From: Siccibacter turicensis LMG 23730
GTDB lineage: Bacteria; Pseudomonadota; Gammaproteobacteria; Enterobacterales; Enterobacteriaceae
Assembly: GCF_000463155.2 (NCBI RefSeq)
Contig: NZ_AWFZ01000028.1
Span: forward strand, 434,001 to 498,000
Direction of reading: 5' to 3'
DNA: 64,000 bases
Shown here: piece by piece, positions 48,046 through 56,911 of the stretch
Layout: the number at the start of each line of letters is the position of its first letter
Numbering within the stretch: position 1 is the first letter of the stretch
Translations under genes and position numbers: made by a program
The notes under the pieces: model-generated
The model's database searches: none
Told to the model about the DNA's origin: nothing
Seen by the model: only the letters and a program-made list of their open reading frames with translations

Positions 48046-48747
48046 TCAGAGTAAAAACTCCGTTTTATGCGCCTCAAAATCTTTAAGGCAGCTATCCATA
48101 TACTCACGCGTGACCTCAGTGACTTTCTCATATCCGTTAGCCTGCCACTGGGCTAGCGGCGCTTTTACGGCCGTCGGATGGCACGACACTAACGCGAGCG
48201 TAGAGTTATCTTTCAATGCAACGTTCGCCGTATGGATGATACTGGCATGATAATAGAGTTCATAGCTGTCGCCCCCGGAGAGATTTTCGTACACCAGCAT
48301 CCAGGTATAGGGCCTGATTTCCACCGGCTGAAGCGGGGCGATGCTTTTCGTTCCCGCAGGTTGCGCCTGGAGCGATTTTTCAATGCCCTTAGACAGGTAT
48401 TCCAGCGTTGGATTTGGCATGGTGATTATGGGTGTGCCCACCAGATCAAATTTGTCGAATCCGGTGGCCTGGGCGCTTCCCAACAATGCCTGCGCCACAA
48501 AGCCTAACGTCTTAAGGGCCACCATATTTCCCGTATCACCGCGGGTGATATAGCGTAGCGAAACATCCGTTGGGGCATCAGTGTCAGTGCGGAGCTGTTC
48601 GTAACCTTTGATGGTCACAACGCTGCCACTACCCAAGTGAAGATCTTTCGAAGAGACTTCTTTTTCAGTAGGGGGAGCCGGTTTATTGCTACAGCCTGCA
48701 AGCGCAACAGTCACCATCAACAGGGAGCAGTAAAAGGGGAATTTCAT
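48046..48747 (-). CDS. Predicted lipoprotein of unknown function
   Basis: A 233-residue protein not recognised. The signal peptide (MKFPFYCSLLMVTVALAGC) ends in a lipobox LAGC, so the Cys should be lipidated. The Asn/Lys after the Cys-Ser do not give a +2 Asp retention signal, so outer-membrane sorting is likely. The mature part begins with Pro/Glu/Lys-rich residues. No transmembrane segment or enzyme motif is evident. The start ATG at 48747 is chosen over one six codons upstream because AGGA lies eight bases before it. It fills the place where E. coli carries pgaABCD between phoH and serX. Confidence 0.75.
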   Translation of the reverse strand: MKFPFYCSLLMVTVALAGCSNKPAPPTEKEVSSKDLHLGSGSVVTIKGYEQLRTDTDAPTDVSLRYITRGDTGNMVALKTLGFVAQALLGSAQATGFDKFDLVGTPIITMPNPTLEYLSKGIEKSLQAQPAGTKSIAPLQPVEIRPYTWMLVYENLSGGDSYELYYHASIIHTANVALKDNSTLALVSCHPTAVKAPLAQWQANGYEKVTEVTREYMDSCLKDFEAHKTEFLL

Positions 48748-48907
48748 CAGAGCGATCCTTACCAATAAGCTAAAAATTACGGTCTGTAAGAGGCTGCGAC
48801 CGTTTGTTCATGCGTTATCGGCAAAACCACAGAGAAAGTGAGGCTGAGGTAAGGCAAATATTGGTAGGTGCGACCGGCGCCATCGTGCGCCGGTCAGAGG
48901 TGAAATA

Positions 48908-49975
48908 TCAGCTATAGGCGTTCAGCGTGCGCTGGCAGAGTGCCGAGCGCACGCAGTCTTCTTTACCAAACGTGACCAGACTTACCAGGTCATCCTCTTC
49001 AAAACGTGCCATGGCATCGCTCAGGCCGGATTTCACGCCGGACGGCAGGTCACACTGAGTGATATCGCCGTTGACGATGACGGTTACGTTCTCCCCGAGG
49101 CGTGTCAGGAACATCTTCATCTGCGCAGCGGTCACATTCTGAGCCTCGTCCAGAATCACAACCGCATTTTCAAAGGTACGTCCGCGCATATAGGCGAACG
49201 GCGCAATCTCAACCTTACCAATCTCAGGACGCAGGCAGTACTGCATAAAAGACGCGCCGAGTCGTCGCACCAGCACGTCATACACCGGGCGGAAATAGGG
49301 CGCGAACTTCTCCGAAATGTCGCCGGGCAAGAAGCCGAGATCTTCATCGGCCTGCAGGACCGGACGGGTGACGATGATCCTGTCAACGTCCTTATGTATC
49401 AGGGCCTCAGCCGCTTTCGCCGCCGCGATCCAGGTCTTACCGCACCCTGCTTCACCGGTTGCAAAAATAAGCTGTTTGGTCTCAATAGCCTTGAGATAGT
49501 GCGCCTGAGCGTCGGTACGCGCCACTATCGGCGTATGGTCGCGACTGTCCCGCGCCATACCGATAGATTCAACTCCACTCATCTGCACAAGCGATGTGAC
49601 CGATTCCTCTTCGCGCTGCTTATGGCTGCGCGAATCCCGTCTCAGCACACGTTTGGCTTCACGGCGAGCTTTGATCACTGCTTTCTGTCTTCCCATGGAT
49701 GGCACCTTGATAAGTTGGTTTACATCGTACGCGTCGCCCATCGCGACGCGCTTATGCGCACGAACATGTGAGGTTTGGCTTCCTTGTAAGCCATGTATTG
49801 CCGGTTGAGCGGACATGACGGAACCACCGCAGGCGGGGTCAGCCATATCGGTTGGAACGCTGGTTTTTAAAGCGTGAGAAATATCAGGGGTGAGAATATC
49901 GCTGCCGGAGGAAACTCCTCCACGCCGGGTGGTGCGGGTTTTGGTTCTGCGTAGTCCAGGTAAGGACGCTACCAT
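48908..49975 (-). CDS. phoH: Phosphate starvation-inducible ATPase PhoH
   Basis: PhoH, 355 residues, is a P-loop ATPase of the helicase-like PhoH family. Walker A is ATGEAGCGKTW and Walker B is VILDEAQNV. It also has GDITQCDLPSG. The ATG at 49975 (MVASLPGLRRTKTRT) has GGAG seven bases upstream and gives a length close to the reported E. coli form (354). A second start at 49696 (MGRQKAVIKARREA) has its own AAGGTG signal and would give a 262-residue form. An imperfect Pho box lies upstream. Confidence 0.93.
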   Translation of the reverse strand: MVASLPGLRRTKTRTTRRGGVSSGSDILTPDISHALKTSVPTDMADPACGGSVMSAQPAIHGLQGSQTSHVRAHKRVAMGDAYDVNQLIKVPSMGRQKAVIKARREAKRVLRRDSRSHKQREEESVTSLVQMSGVESIGMARDSRDHTPIVARTDAQAHYLKAIETKQLIFATGEAGCGKTWIAAAKAAEALIHKDVDRIIVTRPVLQADEDLGFLPGDISEKFAPYFRPVYDVLVRRLGASFMQYCLRPEIGKVEIAPFAYMRGRTFENAVVILDEAQNVTAAQMKMFLTRLGENVTVIVNGDITQCDLPSGVKSGLSDAMARFEEDDLVSLVTFGKEDCVRSALCQRTLNAYS

Positions 49976-50109
49976 TCGCAATCTCCATCGTGAACGACCA
50001 CAGCCGGGGAAACAGCGCTATCACGGTAATTACAACAAACGTTAGCAAAAATGCAACATCATTTTTACTTTATGATAACGAGATCGGGTTTCTTCCGCTG
50101 CTGTTGGTT

Positions 50110-50140
50110 ATGACAGAGAAATATTACAGAAATATATCAG
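50110..50140 (-). promoter_or_regulatory. phoH: Candidate Pho box of phoH
   Basis: On the minus strand CTGATAT-ATTT-CTGTAAT (50140 down to 50123) follows the 7-4-7 Pho box pattern. A third unit CTGTCAT lies at 50116-50110, with a six-base spacer. It is 135-165 bases upstream of the phoH start. PhoB control of phoH is known in E. coli. Confidence 0.6.
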
Positions 50141-50236
50141 CCATCTGGCATAGCTAATTTTGATGGCAAAACCGTGAATCAAAATGTTAGCAAATGATAC
50201 CGCGTGAGGGAGTGACCCGCCCTTACGGGCGAGTCA

Positions 50237-51523
50237 TCAGGCACGAAGCAGCGCCTCGCCGAGCCAGCTCTCTTTGTGCGCCACGCCAGGCAGAGCAAAA
50301 AAGTAGCCGCCGCCGATGGGCTTGATGTACTCCTCCAGCGCTTCGCCGTTGAGCCGCTGCTGCACGGTCAGGAAGCCCTTCTCCAGATCGTGCTGGTAGC
50401 AGACAAACAGCAGGCCCATATCCAGCTGCCCGGCCGCGGTGACGCCCAGCGAATAGCTGTAACCACGACGCATCATCAGCCCGCTGCGGGTGTCCGGCGT
50501 GCGCGGGTTTGCCAGACGGATGTGCGCATCGAGGGCAATCACCTCACCATCCGGATCGGCGGCGTAGTCCGGCTCATCGTGCTCGTGCTGCATGCCAAGC
50601 GGGGCACCGCTCAGCTTGTCGCGCCCGAAAATGGTCTGCTGCTCTTTCAGCGGGGTGCGGTCCCAGAACTCGACGTGGAACTGGATAAGACGCACCGCCT
50701 GGTAGCTTCCGCCGTGTGTCCATGCCGGTTCGCCCTGATCCGGAGTGACCCAGACGATCTCCTCCATCAGCGCAGCGTTCTGGCTGTCCGGGTTGGCGGT
50801 GCCGTCCTTGAAACCGAGCAGATTGATCGGCGTCTCTTTCCCCCGGCTGCGCGCCGCATGATCGGAGATGAACCCTTCCCGCTTCCAGCGCACGCTCAGC
50901 AGATCCGGCGTCTGCTTAATAATGTCGCGCAGGGCGTGGATCACCGTATCCTGGGTGTTGGCGCAGATCTGAATCAGCAGATCGCCATGACAGAGCGCCG
51001 CGTCCAGCGAGTCGTTGGGAAAACGCGTCATCTTTTGCAGCTTTTTCGGTTTCAGCGCTGCGAGACCGAAGCGCGCGTCAAACAGCGAGGCGCCGAGTGA
51101 GACCGTCATGGTGAGATTGTCCGGCGCGATATACGCGCCCAGGATGCCGGAATCCGCTGGCGGCAGCCGCGGGTTTGCCGTCTCGGGTGCCGGGCCGCCC
51201 TCGGTGAGAAACGCGATACGCTGGGTGAGGAGCCGAAACAGACGCTCCAGATCCTCACGGGTGGTGGCCAGCACATCAAAGGCCACCAGCATCATCGCCG
51301 CCTGCTGCGCGGTGAGGATCCCGGCCTGGTGCGGCCCGTAAAACGGCTGGCGCTGCTGGCGCGCCTCCGGGGAGAGCGTGCCGGGCGAGGTGGCGGGCAC
51401 GGTACCGTGGGCCATCGGGCAGCCCCCGGTCACCGCGAGCGCGCCGCCCAGCGCGCCCAGCCCCTTCAGCAGCTGACGGCGCGAGGGCTCGCTCACGCCG
51501 GAATTACGCTTCATTACCGCCAT
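50237..51523 (-). CDS. efeB: Deferrochelatase / DyP-type peroxidase EfeB
   Basis: EfeB, 428 residues, is a periplasmic heme-containing DyP-type peroxidase of the EfeUOB iron system. The Tat signal is clear ([16 protein letters not shown]). The DyP signature is GFKDGTANP with the catalytic Asp. The proximal His and Arg region is in [20 protein letters not shown]. The C-terminus has [11 protein letters not shown]. An alternative start is three codons in. It begins five bases after the efeO stop. A role as heme iron-releasing enzyme is disputed. Confidence 0.96.
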   Translation of the reverse strand: MAVMKRNSGVSEPSRRQLLKGLGALGGALAVTGGCPMAHGTVPATSPGTLSPEARQQRQPFYGPHQAGILTAQQAAMMLVAFDVLATTREDLERLFRLLTQRIAFLTEGGPAPETANPRLPPADSGILGAYIAPDNLTMTVSLGASLFDARFGLAALKPKKLQKMTRFPNDSLDAALCHGDLLIQICANTQDTVIHALRDIIKQTPDLLSVRWKREGFISDHAARSRGKETPINLLGFKDGTANPDSQNAALMEEIVWVTPDQGEPAWTHGGSYQAVRLIQFHVEFWDRTPLKEQQTIFGRDKLSGAPLGMQHEHDEPDYAADPDGEVIALDAHIRLANPRTPDTRSGLMMRRGYSYSLGVTAAGQLDMGLLFVCYQHDLEKGFLTVQQRLNGEALEEYIKPIGGGYFFALPGVAHKESWLGEALLRA

Positions 51524-51528
51524 CGCCG

Positions 51529-52644
51529 TTAGTCCAGCCCCAGCACGCCGCGCAGCAGCGAGAGGTCTTCCGCCAGGGCGGTAATCGGCCCTTTCAACGC
51601 GTTACGGTCGGCCTCGGTCAGCTTGTCGTAGGTTTCAAATCCGTTGGCGGTACGGTATTTACCGAGAATGGCGTCCACCTTTTTGAAGTTGGCGTCGATC
51701 TTGCCGAGCAGCGCCGGATCGGCCTTCTGCAGCAGCGGACGCAGCAGATTCACGATCTTCTGCGATCCATCAACGTTGGCCTGGAAATCCCACAGATCGG
51801 TGTGGCTGTAGCGATCCTCTTCCCCGCTGATTTTACTGGCTGCCACCTCTTCAATCAGGCCCGCCGCGCCGCCCACCACTTTTGACGGCGGGAACGCCAG
51901 CGCATCAATGCGTTTTTGCAGCTCGACCACGTCGGTGTAGAGATTGTCGGCGTAGTCCGTCATGCCTTCAGTGGTGTTATCCCCGAACAGCGCTTTTTCC
52001 AGACGGTGAAAACCGGTGAATTTCGGGTCGGCGGCCTTCTGCTCATAGTCATCTTCACGGGCATCAATGCTGCCGTCGAGATCGGAGAACAGCTCGGCGA
52101 CCGGCTCGATGCGCTCGTAATACTGACGCGTCGGGGCATACAGCGCTTTGGCTTTGTTGATGTCCCCAGCCTTAATAGCCTCGGTAAAGGCTTTGGTACT
52201 GGCGACCAGATCGGCGGCCTGGGCGGTGACGTAGCGTTTGTAGTCGGTGATCGGCTGGGTCAGCGCCAGCACCTCGCTCTGCCCGGTCGCCGCGCTGCCT
52301 TTCGCCGCTTTTACCACCAGCTTGCCTTTCGGATTGCTCAGCAGCCCGCAGGTCATCTCATACTCGCCCGGTTCCAGGTTCGCGGTCATCTTTTGGGTGA
52401 AGCCCGGCGCAATGTTTTCGCGCTCCTCCACCACCATCACGCCCTTAAGGATCTCCCACTCCAGCGCTTTCTGGCTCTGGTTTTTGATGATGAACTGGGT
52501 TTTCCCGGCCTCGACGGTGAGCGCCATCGGTTCGCACTGTTTATCGGTGACGGTCACGTTGACCTTCGGCATCTCTGCCGCCTGCGCTGCCATGCTGCCT
52601 GCCAGCGCCAGCATCAGGGCGCTCATCCGGAAGTTGTGTTTCAT
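51529..52644 (-). CDS. efeO: Iron uptake system protein EfeO
   Basis: EfeO, 371 residues, is the periplasmic component of EfeUOB. The signal peptide ends at MAAQAA. An N-terminal cupredoxin-like domain (about 25-120, with [16 protein letters not shown] and [13 protein letters not shown]) is followed by the M75 imelysin-like domain. The metal motif HXXE is in [12 protein letters not shown]. It stands between efeU and efeB with short gaps. Start ATG at 52644 fits E. coli; an ATG four codons upstream is less likely. Confidence 0.97.
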   Translation of the reverse strand: MKHNFRMSALMLALAGSMAAQAAEMPKVNVTVTDKQCEPMALTVEAGKTQFIIKNQSQKALEWEILKGVMVVEERENIAPGFTQKMTANLEPGEYEMTCGLLSNPKGKLVVKAAKGSAATGQSEVLALTQPITDYKRYVTAQAADLVASTKAFTEAIKAGDINKAKALYAPTRQYYERIEPVAELFSDLDGSIDAREDDYEQKAADPKFTGFHRLEKALFGDNTTEGMTDYADNLYTDVVELQKRIDALAFPPSKVVGGAAGLIEEVAASKISGEEDRYSHTDLWDFQANVDGSQKIVNLLRPLLQKADPALLGKIDANFKKVDAILGKYRTANGFETYDKLTEADRNALKGPITALAEDLSLLRGVLGLD

Positions 52645-52698
52645 AGTCCATCCCACTCATTAGTATGTTGTCACTACAAAGCCAAATGTTGCCGTCCG

Positions 52699-53529
52699 TT
52701 ACAGCTCGCGCTGCGGATGGCCAGCCAGGCGCGCGGGCAGCAGGAATGCCACCAGGGCCGGAATAAGATAGAGAAACCAGACCGCAACCTCGCTCACTGT
52801 CGGGCTCTCCTGATAGCCGAAAATCCCTTCAAGCAGGGTGCCGGTCAGGGTATGCGTGGAGAGCACGCCGCTCATGTCGAAGGCGATATCCTGAAACTGG
52901 TTCCACAGCCCCGCTTCGTGAAAAGCGCGGATTGCGCCAGCGGCGAGGCCTGCGGCAACCAGCAGGATAAACAGGCTGGTCCACTGGAAGAAACGCGCAA
53001 GGTTAAGGCGGATGCCGCCCCAGTAGATGAGAAAGCCCAGGATAACGGCGCAGGCCAGCCCCAGCATCGCCCCCACCGGTGGCCAGATACCCACGTCCTG
53101 TTGAAACGCCGCCAGCAGGAAGAACACCGACTCCAGGCCTTCACGCGCCACGGCAAAAAAGACCATTAGCACCAGCGCCCAACCGTGATTTCCCTTGCGC
53201 GCAAGGGCGTTATCCACCGCCTGCTCCAGCTCGCCCTTGACGTTGCGCGCCACCTTACGCATCCAGAACACCATCCAGGTGAGGATGATGACCGCAATAA
53301 CCGCCACCAGCCCTTCAAACAGCTCCTGCTCTTTTTGCGGGAACTCGCCGGTGGTTTCGTTGATGACGATCCCGAGCGCCAGACAGAGCCCGGCGGCCAG
53401 CATGACACCGCCCCAGATGGCGCCCATCCACTGCCCGCGCTGGGTGCGCTTGAGGTAGCTGGCAATCAGGCTGACAATCAGCGCCGCTTCCAGCCCTTCG
53501 CGCAGCATAATGAGAAAGGGAACAAACAT
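52699..53529 (-). CDS. efeU: Ferrous/ferric iron permease EfeU
   Basis: EfeU, 276 residues, is an inner-membrane iron permease of the OFeT family (homologue of yeast Ftr1p). Two REGLE motifs are present: LIMLREGLEAALIV in helix 1 and FAVAREGLESVFFL in helix 4, as needed for iron transport. Seven hydrophobic segments are seen. The start MFVPFLIM is supported by AAGG nine bases upstream. The gene is intact, unlike the frameshifted copy in E. coli K-12. A Fur box lies upstream. Confidence 0.97.
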   Translation of the reverse strand: MFVPFLIMLREGLEAALIVSLIASYLKRTQRGQWMGAIWGGVMLAAGLCLALGIVINETTGEFPQKEQELFEGLVAVIAVIILTWMVFWMRKVARNVKGELEQAVDNALARKGNHGWALVLMVFFAVAREGLESVFFLLAAFQQDVGIWPPVGAMLGLACAVILGFLIYWGGIRLNLARFFQWTSLFILLVAAGLAAGAIRAFHEAGLWNQFQDIAFDMSGVLSTHTLTGTLLEGIFGYQESPTVSEVAVWFLYLIPALVAFLLPARLAGHPQREL

Positions 53530-53589
53530 GTCGTGCATCCTTCAATGTGAATCAAAGTCAAGTGGTGCAAAGATAGGTAAAGATGAATT

Positions 53590-53608
53590 GATAGTGATTA
53601 TCATTACG
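53590..53608 (-). promoter_or_regulatory. efeU: Fur box of efeUOB
   Basis: GATAGTGATTATCATTACG matches the 19-base Fur consensus at about 16 positions, 61 bases upstream of the efeU start. Confidence 0.85.
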
Positions 53609-53772
53609 GCGAAGAGAAAGACAAGCAAAATTCGCGAAGAAGCGTGACAGGATGTAAGACCTGAGTGGGCTAATGATTATGCAACGAAGTAACTTATGGA
53701 TAAGCAATCGTTTACGCGGCGCTGCGCTTGTGGCTAAATGACGCCCCCCTTTTGCTGCGTAATGTTTATGTG

Positions 53773-54957
53773 ATGATGACTTTCCTGCATTTCCTGCTGG
53801 CCCTGACGGTGATCCTGGCCCTCGCCTGGCTGGCAAGCTTTGACCGCCGCACCATCCGCGTGCGGTATATCCTGCAATTAATCGTGATTGAAGCCGCGCT
53901 GGCCTGGTTTTTCCTGCATGCACAGAGCGGCCTGTCGGTTATTACGTACGTCTCCGGCTTCTTTGAATCCCTGCTGAAATTTGCCGCGGAAGGCACCGGC
54001 TTTGTATTTGGCGGGATGAGCGATAAAGGTCTGGCCTTTATTTTCCTGGGCGTGCTGTGCCCGATTATCTTTATTTCCGCACTGATCGGTATTCTTCAGC
54101 ACTGGCGTATTCTGCCGATCTTTATTCGGCTGATTGGCTCGGCGCTGTCGAAAATAAACGGCATGGGCAAGCTGGAGTCGTTTAACGCCGTCAGCTCCCT
54201 GATCCTCGGGCAGTCGGAAAACTTTATTGCCTACAAAGGGGTGCTGGCCGACCTCTCCTCGCGCCGTCTGTTCACCATGGCCGCTACGGCCATGTCGACG
54301 GTATCGCTGTCGATCGTCGGGGCCTATATGACGATGCTGGATGCGAAATACGTGGTGGCAGCGCTGGTGCTGAATATGTTCAGCACCTTTATCATTCTCT
54401 CGATTATTAATCCGACGCGCCCGGACGCCGAGCCGGATATTACGCTTGAGAAGCTACATGAATCCCAGAGCTTCTTTGAGATGCTCGGCGAATACATTCT
54501 GGCCGGTTTCAAAGTAGCGATGATTATTCTGGCGATGCTGATCGGCTTTATTGCCCTGATCAGCGCGGTAAACGCCCTGTTTGCCAGCCTGTTCGGCATC
54601 AGCTTCCAGGCGATGCTCGGCTACGTGTTCTATCCGCTCGCCTGGCTCATTGGCATCCCGCTGGCGGACGCGCTCCACGCGGGCAGCATTATGGCCACCA
54701 AGCTGGTTGCTAACGAGTTTGTAGCAATGATTGAGCTGCAGAAAATTGCCGGCCAGATGACGCCGCGCGGTCTCGGTATTCTGTCGGTGTTCCTGGTGTC
54801 GTTTGCCAACTTCGCCTCGATTGGCATCGTCGCCGGGGCCATCAAAGGGCTGAACGAATCCCAGGGTAATACGGTATCCCGCTTCGGCCTGCGTCTGGTC
54901 TACGGCGCGACGCTGGTGAGCCTGCTCTCCGCGACCTTTGCCGGGCTGGTGCTGTAG
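53773..54957 (+). CDS. NupC-type nucleoside transporter (CNT family)
   Basis: A 394-residue inner-membrane protein with about ten hydrophobic segments, resembling concentrative nucleoside transporters. CNT hallmarks are [10 protein letters not shown] (the GQ-E nucleoside-binding motif) and [10 protein letters not shown]. The C-terminus has [16 protein letters not shown], also typical. The start is uncertain. ATG 53773 and ATG 53776 are adjacent, a TTG at 53728 extends the frame, and no good Shine-Dalgarno is visible. The substrate is not known. It is divergent from efeU, an arrangement not present in E. coli. Confidence 0.85.
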   Translation: MMTFLHFLLALTVILALAWLASFDRRTIRVRYILQLIVIEAALAWFFLHAQSGLSVITYVSGFFESLLKFAAEGTGFVFGGMSDKGLAFIFLGVLCPIIFISALIGILQHWRILPIFIRLIGSALSKINGMGKLESFNAVSSLILGQSENFIAYKGVLADLSSRRLFTMAATAMSTVSLSIVGAYMTMLDAKYVVAALVLNMFSTFIILSIINPTRPDAEPDITLEKLHESQSFFEMLGEYILAGFKVAMIILAMLIGFIALISAVNALFASLFGISFQAMLGYVFYPLAWLIGIPLADALHAGSIMATKLVANEFVAMIELQKIAGQMTPRGLGILSVFLVSFANFASIGIVAGAIKGLNESQGNTVSRFGLRLVYGATLVSLLSATFAGLVL

Positions 54958-54988
54958 CGCCCGTCTGCGACCGCGGTGTGCTTATCAA

Positions 54989-55020
54989 CAAAACGGCGGG
55001 TAAACCCCGCCGTTTTTTTA
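54989..55020. terminator. Bidirectional terminator after the NupC-type gene
   Basis: AAAACGGCGGG / CCCGCCGTTTT stem with a T run on the plus side and an A run on the other, between convergent genes. Confidence 0.9.
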
Positions 55021-55446
55021 TCAGAACTTAACGCATACCGGCTGGTCGACGCGCATCACCGACTCCTGCGCAAACCGTGAGGTATAGATCCCGCGCAGCG
55101 CCTCGATGGCCGCTTCGCTGTTGGCATCCTGCGTGTGGATCAGCATCAGCGCTTTGCTCGGCTCACGCGCGACAGTACCGTCCTTCCCCAGCCACTGCCC
55201 GTGGGCATCAAACACCGTCAGGCCATCGCGAAAACGCGGCGTGACGTCGCGGTCAACGAACTGCTGCCACTCCTGCGGGGTGATCCCCGGCCCGGACGGG
55301 CGATTCAGGCCAAAATAGAGCGTGGTCTGCGTCATGGCACTGTCGGCGGCGCAGCGCGCCGGTTCGCTGTGCGGGTGTGGCGTACGGGCGCAGCCAGCCA
55401 GCAGTAGCGCCAGCGTCAGGCTGAGTGTCAGGGGGCGTATCATCAA
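55021..55446 (-). CDS. DUF3574 lipoprotein
   Basis: A 141-residue predicted lipoprotein of unknown function. The signal has lipobox LLAGC (Cys at about residue 19). The mature part TTLYFGLNRPSGPGITPQE and FVDRDVTPRFRDGLTVFDA is the DUF3574 pattern. No catalytic motif is known to me. It starts at one of two adjacent ATGs (55446 or 55443). It lies 55 bases from the glycosyltransferase gene in the same direction, but co-function is not evident. Confidence 0.8.
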   Translation of the reverse strand: MMIRPLTLSLTLALLLAGCARTPHPHSEPARCAADSAMTQTTLYFGLNRPSGPGITPQEWQQFVDRDVTPRFRDGLTVFDAHGQWLGKDGTVAREPSKALMLIHTQDANSEAAIEALRGIYTSRFAQESVMRVDQPVCVKF

Positions 55447-55501
55447 TTGCGGTCCTTATCGTGTTATTGTCCCCTGATAACACCCTGGTTTCCCTCACTT
55501 T

Positions 55502-56767
55502 TCAACTGTCGGCTGCACGCAGCACCGGTCGTCCGGTGGTCAGCGCCTGTTCAACAATCTCCGCCCCGCGTGCGGCCCCGCCGCAGGCCGCCAGCGCCCT
55601 GCTCGCCGCCTGAAGCCGGGCGTGCGCGCCCTCATCGTCCAGCAGTGCCCCGATCTGCCGTGCCATGGTGGCCGAAGCGGCGTAGCGCGAAACGCGTCTG
55701 CCAAGCCCGTGATGCACGATTCGGGCGGCGATGGCAGGCTGATCGAACGCCATGGGCACCATCAGCAGCGGTCTGGCGGCCGCCACGGTTTCCAGCACGG
55801 TATTCAGACCGGCATGGCTGACCACCACGTCGGCATGCTGAATAAACGCCGGCTGATCGATAAACGCCTCCACCCAGGTTGCCCCGCTGCGATACAGGCC
55901 CGCGATCTCATCCGGGGAGAGCGTGTTGCAGTGGGTGATCATCACGTTGACCCCGGCCCGGCGGCAGGCCGCGGCCATACGCCGTAGCTGCAGGTAAGGA
56001 TGCTTTTGCAGGGTGCCGAGCGAGGCATACCCCAGCGGAGAGACATTGAGCGCCCCCTCCGCCAGCGCCGACGCGGTGCCGACCGCCGGTCCCCTGAGCG
56101 CCCCGATATAGTGGAAGCTCTCCGGCAACGCATAGCGGGGAAAGTCCAGGCTTTGCGCCCACTGGGCAATCTGCGCCAGCGGCGACAGAAAGCGATCCGG
56201 TCGGTCGCGCGGCGTCAGGCCGAGCCGTCGGCTGTGCGCGTCGAGCGCGCGGTAGAGCGGGCGCATAATCAGGTCATAGACCCGCTCGCTGCCGCGATAA
56301 AGGCGCTGGCTTTTCTCATCTTCACCCCAGGCGAACGGCATCACCGACAGCGGCAGGTGCGGCTCGCGGTTAATGGGTAGAGCACAGGCCACCGACACGA
56401 ACGGCAGTCCGAGGCTCTCGCTCACCAGGCTACCGGCAGGCTCCATCTGATCGACAATCACCCCGTCCACGCGCAGCGTACGCAGCAGCGCGGGCAGCTC
56501 ATGGCACAGCGCGTCGGTCAGAGCCGCCATGGTGTTGGCGATACGCCACAGGGCGCGGTTGGCGGGGCTCTGCATCCGCCGCTGGGCCTGGAGAATGGCC
56601 TCCGGCAGGCCGGGGCAGAGCTGCACGCGCGCGTCGTCCGGCGTCAGGGCATCCGGGGGTAAGACAAACGTCAGGCGATGCCCGCGTGCGCTGAGCGCTG
56701 TGGCCAGCGCCTCCATCGCCCTGATGTGGCTGTACAACGGGGGAACGACTATCGCGTAGTGACTCAT
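55502..56767 (-). CDS. CrtX-like UDP-glycosyltransferase (GT1 family)
   Basis: A 421-residue cytoplasmic glycosyltransferase of the GT1/MGT type. The N-terminal acceptor half begins MSHYAIVVPPLYSHIRAM. The donor half has the sugar-nucleotide motif HADVVVSHAGLNTVLETVAA and AARPLLMVPMAFDQPAIAAR. It shares, from memory, long stretches with the Pantoea zeaxanthin glucosyltransferase CrtX (VDQMEPAGSLVSESLGLPFV, CALPINREPHLPLSVMPF, LGRRVSRYA). No other carotenoid gene is nearby, so the acceptor may differ. Function is inferred only at family level. Confidence 0.82.
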   Translation of the reverse strand: MSHYAIVVPPLYSHIRAMEALATALSARGHRLTFVLPPDALTPDDARVQLCPGLPEAILQAQRRMQSPANRALWRIANTMAALTDALCHELPALLRTLRVDGVIVDQMEPAGSLVSESLGLPFVSVACALPINREPHLPLSVMPFAWGEDEKSQRLYRGSERVYDLIMRPLYRALDAHSRRLGLTPRDRPDRFLSPLAQIAQWAQSLDFPRYALPESFHYIGALRGPAVGTASALAEGALNVSPLGYASLGTLQKHPYLQLRRMAAACRRAGVNVMITHCNTLSPDEIAGLYRSGATWVEAFIDQPAFIQHADVVVSHAGLNTVLETVAAARPLLMVPMAFDQPAIAARIVHHGLGRRVSRYAASATMARQIGALLDDEGAHARLQAASRALAACGGAARGAEIVEQALTTGRPVLRAADS

Positions 56768-56911
56768 ATCATCCTTAACGTTACTGCTATGACAGAAAAA
56801 GGGGGTTAGCGTGAGGAAGGGTATTAAGCAGGATAGACGTGAAATGGCCGATCGGGCGGCAAAAAAAACCCGATGAACCTGTCATCGGGCTTGTGTGCGT
56901 CACAGAAGGAG

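Noticed and set aside
47594-48054. Open frames on both strands across the tRNA repeat array (up to 135 codons)
   Set aside because: They run through tRNA sequence and three terminators. Repetition of the translated sequence only mirrors the DNA repeats. A protein such as the E. coli tpr-type product cannot be excluded but has no support.
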